A stretch of 64,000 bases of DNA from Parasulfuritortus sp049322515 (GTDB lineage Bacteria; Pseudomonadota; Gammaproteobacteria; Burkholderiales; Thiobacillaceae): NCBI GenBank assembly GCA_049322515.1, contig JBMOQW010000012.1, positions 248,001-312,000 on the forward strand, given 5' to 3'. A program made the position numbers and the translations under genes. The notes beneath the pieces were generated by a model. The model did no database searches. It was not told where the DNA came from and saw nothing but the letters and a program-made list of their open reading frames with translations. This document shows, in pieces, positions 58,045 to 64,000 of the stretch (position 1 is its first letter; each line of letters begins with the position of its first letter).

Positions 58045-58886
58045 CCGGTACGGTGGCCGGGACCTTGGCCCGGCTGGCCGAGCAACTGGCCGAACAGCTC
58101 GGCCTCGCGCCGCGCGAGGCCCGCCTCGAAGCCCGGGTGCTGGCGTCCGCCGCCTGGGACGTGGCCCCGGTCTGGCTGCTCGCGCATGACCGCGACCCGC
58201 TATCCCCGGCGCGGGCCGACGCGCTCGACCGCCTGGCCGGACGGCGCCTGGCCGGGGAACCCGTGGCCTATGTCCTGGGCCGCCGCGAGTTCTACGGGCG
58301 CGTCTTCGAGGTCAGCCCGGCCACCTTGATCCCCCGGCCCGAGACCGAGCACCTGGTCGAAGCCGCCCTGGCCAGGATGTCGGCCCCCGACCACCTGCTT
58401 GATGTCGGTACCGGCAGCGGTTGCATCGCCCTGACGATCAAGCTGGAACGCCCGGACTGGGCGGTCACCGGCAGCGACATTGCGCCAGCCGCGCTGGCGG
58501 TGGCGGCACGCAACGGCCAGCGCCTGGGCGCCGACGTGAACTGGCGGCAAAGTGACTTGCTGACGGGGCTGGCGGACACCCGGTACGCGCTGATCGTCAG
58601 CAATCCGCCCTACATTCCCGAGACCGACGCGCATCTGGACCGGGGCGACCTGCGCTACGAACCGCGCAGCGCGCTGGCCTCGGGCCGCGACGGCCTCGAC
58701 CACCTGCGCGGGCTGATCGAGCAGGCACCGGGGCGGCTGACGCCTGGCGGCTGGCTGTTGCTGGAACACGGCTACGACCAGGGCGAGCGCGTGCCCGCCC
58801 TGCTGCGCGAACGTGGCTATGCCGAGGTGTTCATGACCCGCGACCTGGCAGGCCAGGCACGGGTCAGCGGCGGACGCTGGCCGTGA
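58041..58886 (+). CDS. prmC: Peptide chain release factor glutamine N5-methyltransferase
   Basis: 281 residues. The N-terminal helical domain (LAPREARLEARVLASAAW) is followed by PRPETEHLVE, the SAM motif LLDVGTGSGCIALTIK, and the signature NPPYIPETD. It methylates the GGQ glutamine of RF1 and RF2. It is separated from hemA-prfA (30.5-32.9 kb), where it is often found, and is instead translationally coupled to a secreted Pro-rich protein gene. Confidence 0.95.
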   Translation: MTGTVAGTLARLAEQLAEQLGLAPREARLEARVLASAAWDVAPVWLLAHDRDPLSPARADALDRLAGRRLAGEPVAYVLGRREFYGRVFEVSPATLIPRPETEHLVEAALARMSAPDHLLDVGTGSGCIALTIKLERPDWAVTGSDIAPAALAVAARNGQRLGADVNWRQSDLLTGLADTRYALIVSNPPYIPETDAHLDRGDLRYEPRSALASGRDGLDHLRGLIEQAPGRLTPGGWLLLEHGYDQGERVPALLRERGYAEVFMTRDLAGQARVSGGRWP

Positions 58887-58905
58887 CCGGCCACACGCCG
58901 GGCGG

Positions 58906-59913
58906 TCACGCCTCCTTGTGGTAGGCGACGATGGTCTCGACCTCGTTCTTCGAGCCCAGGATCACCGGCACCCGCTGGTGCAGGCCTTCCGGCTGCATGT
59001 CCAGGATGCGCTGGTAGCCGGTCGACGAGGCGCCCCCGGCCTGCTCGACGATCATCGACATCGGGTTGGCTTCATAGAGCAGGCGCAGCTTGCCCGGCTT
59101 GGACGGATCCTTGGTATCACGCGGGTACATGAAGACGCCACCACGGGTCAGGATGCGATGCACCTCGGCCACCATGGAAGCCACCCAGCGCATGTTGAAA
59201 TCCTTGCCGCGCGGACCTTCCTTGCCAGCCAGGCATTCTTCCACGTAGCGCTGCACCGGCGGCTCCCAGAAACGGCGGTTGGACGCGTTGATGGCGAATT
59301 CCTTGGTGTCTTCCGGCACCTTCATGTCCGGGTGGGTGAGCAGGAACTCGCCCACTTCACGGTCCAGGGTGAAGCCGTTGACACCATGGCCCAGGGTCAG
59401 CACCAGCATGGTCGAGGAACCATACAGGGCATAGCCGGCGCACACTTGCTGGGTGCCCGGCTGCAGGAAGTCCTGCATGCTGGCGGCGCGGTTGGGCACC
59501 GGGGCGCGCAGGATCGAGAAGATGGTGCCGACCGAGATGTTGATGTCGACGTTGGAAGAGCCGTCGAGCGGATCGAACACCAGCAGATATTTGCCGAGCG
59601 GGTACTTGTGCGGAATGGCGTAGACCTCGTCCATTTCCTCGGAGGCCATGCCGGCCAGGTGGCCGGCCCACTCGTTGGTGCGGATCATGATGTCGTTGGT
59701 GATCACGTCCAGCTTCTTCTGGGTCTCGCCCTGCACGTTCTGGCTTTCCAGCGCACCCATGGTGCCGATCAGGGCGCCTTTGTTGACGGCATTGGAGATG
59801 ACCTTGATGGCGGTGGCGAGGTCGTTGAGCAGGGCGGTGAACTCGCCTGTGGCGCCGGCGATGTGGCGCTGTTCCTCGATGATGAACTGGGTCAGGGTGG
59901 TGCCGTTGTGCAT
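58906..59913 (-). CDS. fbp: Class 1 fructose-1,6-bisphosphatase
   Basis: 335 residues. The metal and phosphate-binding block FDPLDGSSNVDINISVGTIFSI (in parts) with YALYGSSTMLVLTLG and GVFMYPRDTKDPSKPGKLRLLYEANPMSMI are conserved. It hydrolyses fructose-1,6-bisphosphate in gluconeogenesis and, in autotrophs, in the Calvin cycle; nothing else of that cycle is in the window. It converges with prmC across 19 bp. Confidence 0.96.
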   Translation of the reverse strand: MHNGTTLTQFIIEEQRHIAGATGEFTALLNDLATAIKVISNAVNKGALIGTMGALESQNVQGETQKKLDVITNDIMIRTNEWAGHLAGMASEEMDEVYAIPHKYPLGKYLLVFDPLDGSSNVDINISVGTIFSILRAPVPNRAASMQDFLQPGTQQVCAGYALYGSSTMLVLTLGHGVNGFTLDREVGEFLLTHPDMKVPEDTKEFAINASNRRFWEPPVQRYVEECLAGKEGPRGKDFNMRWVASMVAEVHRILTRGGVFMYPRDTKDPSKPGKLRLLYEANPMSMIVEQAGGASSTGYQRILDMQPEGLHQRVPVILGSKNEVETIVAYHKEA

Positions 59914-59984
59914 GACGGGCGCTCCGAATATTAGAAAACGCTGAATTTTACCATTGAGCCGCTTTATCGGGCCAGCAATGGCAT

Positions 59985-60920
59985 TTATTTACTCAGGAGC
60001 TGGTCGCTGGCGGTGAACTGCCAGGCCCGCGTGATGCTGAGGATGTCGACTTTCTTGCGCATCTCCTCGGAGAACGGCGGAAACGGCGCCGACAGCTGGA
60101 CGATCTTGATCGCCGCCGCGTCGAGGATGCGCGAGCCGGAGGGACGGTCGATCTGGACGTCTTCCAGACTCCCATCGGCCCGGATGTTCACGGTCAGCAC
60201 CAGGCTGCCGTGGATGCGGTCGCGCTTGGCCGCCTCGGGATAGTTCAGGTTGCCGATCCGCTCGATCTTGATGCGCCAGTCCTCGACATAGCGGGCGAAG
60301 CTGTATTCTTGGGCGCGGGCGCCGACGAAGGCCCGGCGCGGACGTTTCTGATAGGCCTCGTAGTCATCGCTGATCCGGGCCATCAGGCGGGCCTGCTCGA
60401 GACTGGCCTCGGCCAGTGAGGCGGGTGCCGGCAGGCTCGGGCTGGGCGGCGCGGGGGCGGCTTCCCGGCGCTGTTCGATCGTGTAGTCGGCCTCGACCTG
60501 GGCCATCAGATCGCGCGCCTTGCTCTCCAGGGCGGCGATCTGCTGCTGCAAGGGACTGGTGACCAGGGGCGACTCATGCTGGCTGGCGGGCAGCGGACTG
60601 CTGGCGCGCCGGTCCTCCTCAACTTCGCCGCCACCATCCAGGCTGACCTGGGCCAGGACATCCGGATCGAGCGGCTGGCTCTGGCTGCGGGCATTGACCA
60701 GCACGACCTCCAGAGCCTCGGTGTTCTGGAACAGGGCCGGGTTGGCCGCCTGGAAGCCTACTCCGAAGATCACCACGATATGCACGATCATCGAGGCAAT
60801 GACCGCGCCATTGAAGCGCTCGTCGAGGCTGTTCGAGGTCAGTGGCCGGTAGCGGGCCTCGCCCAGGAGCGCGGTGCCGAGGGCCTTCAGCCGGTGACGC
60901 AGGGGGTCAGATAGCGACAT
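59985..60920 (-). CDS. tonB: TonB family energy transducer (second copy)
   Basis: 311 residues. An N-terminal cytoplasmic part of about 35 residues (LRHRLKALGTALLG...) precedes the membrane helix (VIASMIVHIVVIFGVGFQAANPALF), then a long helical periplasmic spacer (LQQQIAALESKARDLMAQVEADY) and the C-terminal TonB domain (YPEAAKRDRIHGSLVLTVNI, RPSGSRILDAAAIKIVQLSAPF). Unlike the TonB at 16588, its spacer is not Pro-rich and no exbBD is adjacent. It overlaps the RNB gene by 34 bp. Confidence 0.9.
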   Translation of the reverse strand: MSLSDPLRHRLKALGTALLGEARYRPLTSNSLDERFNGAVIASMIVHIVVIFGVGFQAANPALFQNTEALEVVLVNARSQSQPLDPDVLAQVSLDGGGEVEEDRRASSPLPASQHESPLVTSPLQQQIAALESKARDLMAQVEADYTIEQRREAAPAPPSPSLPAPASLAEASLEQARLMARISDDYEAYQKRPRRAFVGARAQEYSFARYVEDWRIKIERIGNLNYPEAAKRDRIHGSLVLTVNIRADGSLEDVQIDRPSGSRILDAAAIKIVQLSAPFPPFSEEMRKKVDILSITRAWQFTASDQLLSK

Positions 60921-62731
60921 GTCAGATCGTTGTCGAGCAAGTCGAAATCACCCACCGCGACACGCACCCGGTCGCCCGGATTGAGCGCCGGCGCGCCGGT
61001 CACCCGGGTCACCAGGGGCAGCCCCTCGAAGCGGACCAGGTTTTCCTTGAGCACGGTGGCCTCGATCTCCCGGACGCTTTCCTGGATCAGCCAGCGCAGA
61101 CACCAGTAGCGTTCCATCTTGCGCTGGAAGTCGTTGTAGGCATCGTAGGCCAGTTCGAAGTCGCGCATGGCCGCGAACAGCATCGGGTCGTTGCCGGCGT
61201 ACACCGGCTTGTCGCCGCGCACCGCGGCCAGGATCTGGCGCTGGTTGACCAGGTCGACGAAGCGGCGCAACGGCGACGTGCACCAGGCATAGCAGTCCAG
61301 GCCCAGGCCTTCATGCGGCGCCGGACGCAGGGTCATGCGCACCTTGCCCTGGGTCTGCGCCCGGTACATGCCGGCGAAATCGCGGTCACCGAGCAGCCGG
61401 CCCCAGCGGTTGTTGGCCAGGATCATCAGCTCGGACACCAGCTTGTCGATCGGATTGCCACGCACCCGGGGCAGGATGCTGACCCGGTCGTCGACCACCT
61501 TGAAGGTGTAGTCGAGGCGCTGCACCTGGTCGGCCTTGCCGCGCGCCGCCTCCAGGTGGCAGGCGAACCCCCACAGCCACTCCAGTTCCCGGCGGAACGG
61601 ATAATCGGGCGCGGCCGGGTTCCGGATCGTGTCCTCGTTGAACAGCGGTTCCAGCGTCTCATGACGCAGGTTGGCGGCAATGCGGATGACATCGGCCTGG
61701 GTGACCAGGTCGCCGAGGGCGTAGTCGGGGCCGACCTCGACGTAGAGCGAAAGCGCCGGGCAGTCGCGCGCCTCGGCCAGGGTGTACTGGTCGACCAGGG
61801 CCTCGGGCAGCATGGTGATCTTGCCGCCCGGCATGTACACGGTCGACAGCCGGGTCGCGGCGATGCGGTCGAGCTCGCTGCCAGGCAGGATGCCGAGCGC
61901 CGGCGCCGCGATATGGATGCCGACCCGGACCGAGCCGTCGGGCCGGAAGATGACCGAGAAAGCATCGTCGATCTCGGTGGTGGCGGCATCGTCAATGGAG
62001 AACGCCGGCGCATCGCCCGGCGGCAAGGCCGGCGGCGGCTCGGGCGCGGCCAGGGCCGGGAAGCCAACGCCCTTGGGAAAATGCTCGAGCAGGAACGCCT
62101 GGTGGTGGAATTCATGGCTGGACGGGATGGCGCCGCACTGGTCCAGCAGGCGCACCGGGCTCAGGCCGGTCTCGGCGCAGCTATCCATCAGGGCCTTGTA
62201 TTCGAGGCTGTTCTTGTCCGGCTTGTGGAGCAGCTCGAAGACCTTGGCGCGGAACGGCTCGGGCAGGCCGCCGGCCTTGAGCTGGCCGGCCCACTCGGCA
62301 CGCAGCTCGGCTTCGCGCGCCTTGCGTTCCAGGGCCGCCTTGGCAGCGGCCAGCGCCTCGGCCGGCGCCGCCTTGTAGCGGCCCTTGCCTTTCTTGTAGA
62401 AGTAGATCGGCGCACCATGCAGGGTGAGCAGCACGGCCCCCGCCTCGGGCCCGCTCGGCGTCTGGCCGTAGTATTCGGCGGCCAGCTCGGCGAAACCGAA
62501 TTCCTCGGCACCGGCGACTTCCCAGAGGAAATCAGCATCGATCCCGGCCGCCAGGCGCCGGGCCGTGTCCATGGCTTCGCCGGCCGCCGGCGTGGCAAAG
62601 CGCAGCAGGACGTGGCTGGCCTTCACCTTGGTGCGCTTGCCATGGGGTGACTCGATCTGCAGGGAGGCGTCGTTGTCGGCCAGGATGGTACCCGCCTTGA
62701 TCTCGCCCTCTTCCTCGTAAAATACGTGCAT
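60887..62731 (-). CDS. RNB-domain exoribonuclease (RNase II family)
   Basis: 614 residues from ATG at 62731. The RNB catalytic domain (PAFSIDDAATTEIDDAFSV: the Asp cluster that binds Mg2+) lies at about 245-265, followed by GIHIAAPALGI, YMPGGKITMLPEALVD and the RNB C-terminal motif CTSPLRRFVDLVNQRQI. It degrades RNA 3' to 5'. It lacks a clear C-terminal S1 extension of RNase R size, so it is closer to the RNase II-like short type. It abuts the YqiA-like gene (TGATG overlap). Confidence 0.92.
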   Translation of the reverse strand: MHVFYEEEGEIKAGTILADNDASLQIESPHGKRTKVKASHVLLRFATPAAGEAMDTARRLAAGIDADFLWEVAGAEEFGFAELAAEYYGQTPSGPEAGAVLLTLHGAPIYFYKKGKGRYKAAPAEALAAAKAALERKAREAELRAEWAGQLKAGGLPEPFRAKVFELLHKPDKNSLEYKALMDSCAETGLSPVRLLDQCGAIPSSHEFHHQAFLLEHFPKGVGFPALAAPEPPPALPPGDAPAFSIDDAATTEIDDAFSVIFRPDGSVRVGIHIAAPALGILPGSELDRIAATRLSTVYMPGGKITMLPEALVDQYTLAEARDCPALSLYVEVGPDYALGDLVTQADVIRIAANLRHETLEPLFNEDTIRNPAAPDYPFRRELEWLWGFACHLEAARGKADQVQRLDYTFKVVDDRVSILPRVRGNPIDKLVSELMILANNRWGRLLGDRDFAGMYRAQTQGKVRMTLRPAPHEGLGLDCYAWCTSPLRRFVDLVNQRQILAAVRGDKPVYAGNDPMLFAAMRDFELAYDAYNDFQRKMERYWCLRWLIQESVREIEATVLKENLVRFEGLPLVTRVTGAPALNPGDRVRVAVGDFDLLDNDLTCRYLTPCVTG

Positions 62732-63288
62732 CAAAACTCCAGGATGGCCGGCAGATAGTCGGCGAAACGGGTGAAGCCGTGGTCGCCGCCGTCCAGCACG
62801 ACCTGGCGGGCGCCCGCGAAATAAGCCACGGCCTCACGGTAGTCGAGCACGCGATCGCCGGTCTCGACCAGGAGCAGGTGGTGTTCGGGCCGGGTCAGCC
62901 GGGGCAGGCGCAGGGCCCGAAGTTCGGCGGCGTGCTCGGCGCTGAACAGGTATTCCGCGCCGCTGTGCCAGTTCTTCTGCACCTGGCCGACCAGGCCGGC
63001 CAGCTTGTCGTCACAGGCCACGCAGGGATTGACGTGAATGGCCTTGAGCCCGTGCTTGTCGGCCAGGTAGGCCGCATAGAAGCCCCCCAGGGAACTGCCG
63101 ATCAGCTTGGCCGGGCCGCGGCTGGCAGCGATCAGGGCTTCGAGCCGGGCGATGGCGGCGGCCGGCCGATCGGGCAGGTCGGGACAGGCCCAGGCCTCGG
63201 CGAGGCCCCGCTCGGCCAGCCAGGCCGCCATCTCGCGTGCCTTGCCGGACTGGCTGGAACTGTTGAAACCGTGGATATAGATCAGCAT
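62731..63288 (-). CDS. YqiA/YcfP-like alpha/beta hydrolase
   Basis: 185 residues. The nucleophile elbow IGSSLGGFYA (Ser about residue 66), the oxyanion segment YIHGFNSSSQSGK at the N-terminus and a C-terminal His (GGDHGF) form the esterase triad. The YqiA family has esterase activity of unknown physiological substrate. Its stop overlaps the RNB gene start by one base. Confidence 0.92.
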   Translation of the reverse strand: MLIYIHGFNSSSQSGKAREMAAWLAERGLAEAWACPDLPDRPAAAIARLEALIAASRGPAKLIGSSLGGFYAAYLADKHGLKAIHVNPCVACDDKLAGLVGQVQKNWHSGAEYLFSAEHAAELRALRLPRLTRPEHHLLLVETGDRVLDYREAVAYFAGARQVVLDGGDHGFTRFADYLPAILEF

Positions 63289-63321
63289 GCGGGCACGACG
63301 AACGGCGGGAAAGCCGGCATT

Positions 63322-63915
63322 TTACCCGTTCGTCCCGCCCAGCCAGGCGACGATTTCGTCCAGCACCCGGTTGGCGGCCCGGTTCATCGCCTCGGCGGCG
63401 GCTTCGGCCTGGAACTCGGCCACCGGCTCCTGGGCCACGAAGATGTGCCGTCCCAGCAGGGCGCCCCGGTCACGCCGAACCAGTTCGACCTCGACCAGCA
63501 ACAGCACCGAACCGGGCGGCTCGGCGGCGTCGTGATAAAAGTCGATCAGCCGGGTGTTGAGCTGGAAGTCACCGATGATGCCGCCCGAGAGGGGCGCCAC
63601 GGAGGCGAACACGCCGGCCGCCTCGATGCGCTGGCGCAGCAGCCAGGTCAGCCGCTTGCCGGGCAATTCGGCCCAATGGGCGAATTCGTAATGGGCCCGG
63701 GTGCCGGGCAACCGGCTGTAGGCCAGGCGCGGTTCCTGGTAGAAGGCCGAGGCATCCATCTCGCGCAAGAGCAAGGTGCCGGGCCGTGGCGTGAAGGCGC
63801 GGGCGACCGGGCCCGGGTCGGTCAGGACAAAGTGGGTGACCGGCTTGGCCGGGCCGGGCAGAGCCCCGCACCCGGCCAGCCAGGCCAGCGGCAGCAGCCA
63901 GAACAAGGATTTCAT
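63322..63915 (-). CDS. ABC-type transport auxiliary lipoprotein (MlaE/PqiB-type system)
   Basis: 197 residues with a lipobox LAWLAGCGALPG (Cys about residue 16). The rest (THFVLTDPGPVARAFTPR, SAFYQEPRLAYSRLPG, FVAQEPVAEFQAEAAAEAMNRAANRVLDEIVAWL) fits the PqiC/LptE-like outer-membrane lipoproteins that pair with MCE proteins for lipid transport. It starts within the stop codon of the MCE gene upstream (ATGA). Confidence 0.88.
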   Translation of the reverse strand: MKSLFWLLPLAWLAGCGALPGPAKPVTHFVLTDPGPVARAFTPRPGTLLLREMDASAFYQEPRLAYSRLPGTRAHYEFAHWAELPGKRLTWLLRQRIEAAGVFASVAPLSGGIIGDFQLNTRLIDFYHDAAEPPGSVLLLVEVELVRRDRGALLGRHIFVAQEPVAEFQAEAAAEAMNRAANRVLDEIVAWLGGTNG

Positions 63916-64000
63916 GGCATCTCCTCGCCGGGCCCCAGGCTTGCCTCGCTGGGCCCGTACAAGACGCGGGACGGATTGGACAGCGCACGTCCGGTATCCT
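63912..64000 (-). CDS. C-terminal end of an MCE/MlaD-like protein (cut by window edge)
   Basis: Only the last 28 codons are present; the frame reads DTGRALSNPSRVLYGPSEAS-LGPGEEMP and stops at 63912-63914, overlapping the lipoprotein start. The LSNPSRVLYGPSEASLGPGE pattern is a typical C-terminus of MCE-domain proteins of lipid ABC transporters, which matches the lipoprotein gene that follows. Confidence 0.7.
   Translation of the reverse strand, partial: DTGRALSNPSRVLYGPSEASLGPGEEMP

Noticed and set aside
60842..62650. 602-codon plus-strand open frame opposite the RNB ribonuclease
   Set aside because: No family features; the minus strand has RNB catalytic motifs.
1..64000. tRNA or rRNA genes, insertion sequences, integrase or attachment sites
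   Set aside because: I scanned the gaps and saw no cloverleaf-like segment, transposase frame or flanking repeat. A tRNA search program would be needed to be certain.

Overview
The window is a compact, GC-rich (roughly two-thirds G+C by eye) bacterial chromosome segment with short intergenic gaps, many ATGA/GTGA overlaps, and no rRNA, tRNA, insertion sequence or CRISPR array that I could see. Gene content (dusB-fis, purH/purD, an IF-1 with a C-terminal extension, hemF/hemA/prfA, a DUF3240-type heavy-metal RND operon, and secreted proteins with an internal exosortase-H-like sorting segment) points to a betaproteobacterium, most likely Rhodocyclales or Nitrosomonadales. That is inference from gene families, not from a marker gene. 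Both edges cut genes: an EF-G-like GTPase on the left and an MCE/MlaD-type protein on the right.

Layout. 0-2.1 kb: EF-G-like GTPase, LemA, and a membrane GIDE-like protein with an EF-hand. 2.1-7.5 kb: a nine-gene arsenic locus (arsR, a first arsC-like reductase, aquaporin, thioredoxin-type arsC, an MBL-fold protein, arsP, an AhpD-like Cys-tailed protein, arsM, a small CxxC thioredoxin-like protein) with a promoter/operator before arsR and a palindrome before the first arsC. It has no arsB or acr3 pump; the aquaporin and ArsP are the only visible exits. 7.6-16.5 kb: housekeeping (selD, lnt, infA, cold-shock gene, dusB-fis, purH, a phage-type ORF6N gene, purD, tsaC). 16.6-26.1 kb, all minus: a metal-uptake locus (OprC/NosA-type copper receptor, diheme peroxidase, second TonB receptor, DUF4198 protein, polyferredoxin membrane protein, DsbD_2-like protein, exbB-exbD-tonB).

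26.2-32.9 kb: hemF, a very long atypical class-A-like penicillin-binding protein, hemA and prfA. 33-39 kb: CPBP protease, DUF2917 protein, a PmrA/QseB-type two-component system with a GNAT gene, GrpB, a DHFR-like reductase and an SDR. 39.2-45.7 kb, minus: a heavy-metal RND efflux operon. 45.9-49 kb: DUF2202 ferritin-like protein and a Gly/Arg-tailed secreted protein, divergent from an OmpR/EnvZ-type system; the divergent gap carries four 10-bp-phased GTAT(C) repeats. 49.1-51.8 kb: btaA-btaB (betaine lipid synthesis) plus a HAD phosphatase. 51.8-57.4 kb, minus: two paralogous midcut-by-XrtH-like proteins, then DUF192, Tim44-like, DUF4412 and MMPL genes. 57.5-64 kb: a secreted Pro-rich protein, prmC, fbp, a second tonB, an RNB-family ribonuclease, a YqiA-like esterase, and a lipoprotein/MCE pair.

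The recurring theme is metal and metalloid handling: arsenic detoxification, copper-linked uptake, RND metal efflux and a ferritin-like protein. The best regulatory clues are two CTTAA-N6-CTTAA boxes about 11.4 kb apart, one before the PmrA-like regulator and one before the RND operon; the phased GTATC repeats; a terminator-like hairpin in the leader of the copper receptor gene; and a RegA/PrrA-like dyad before hemF.
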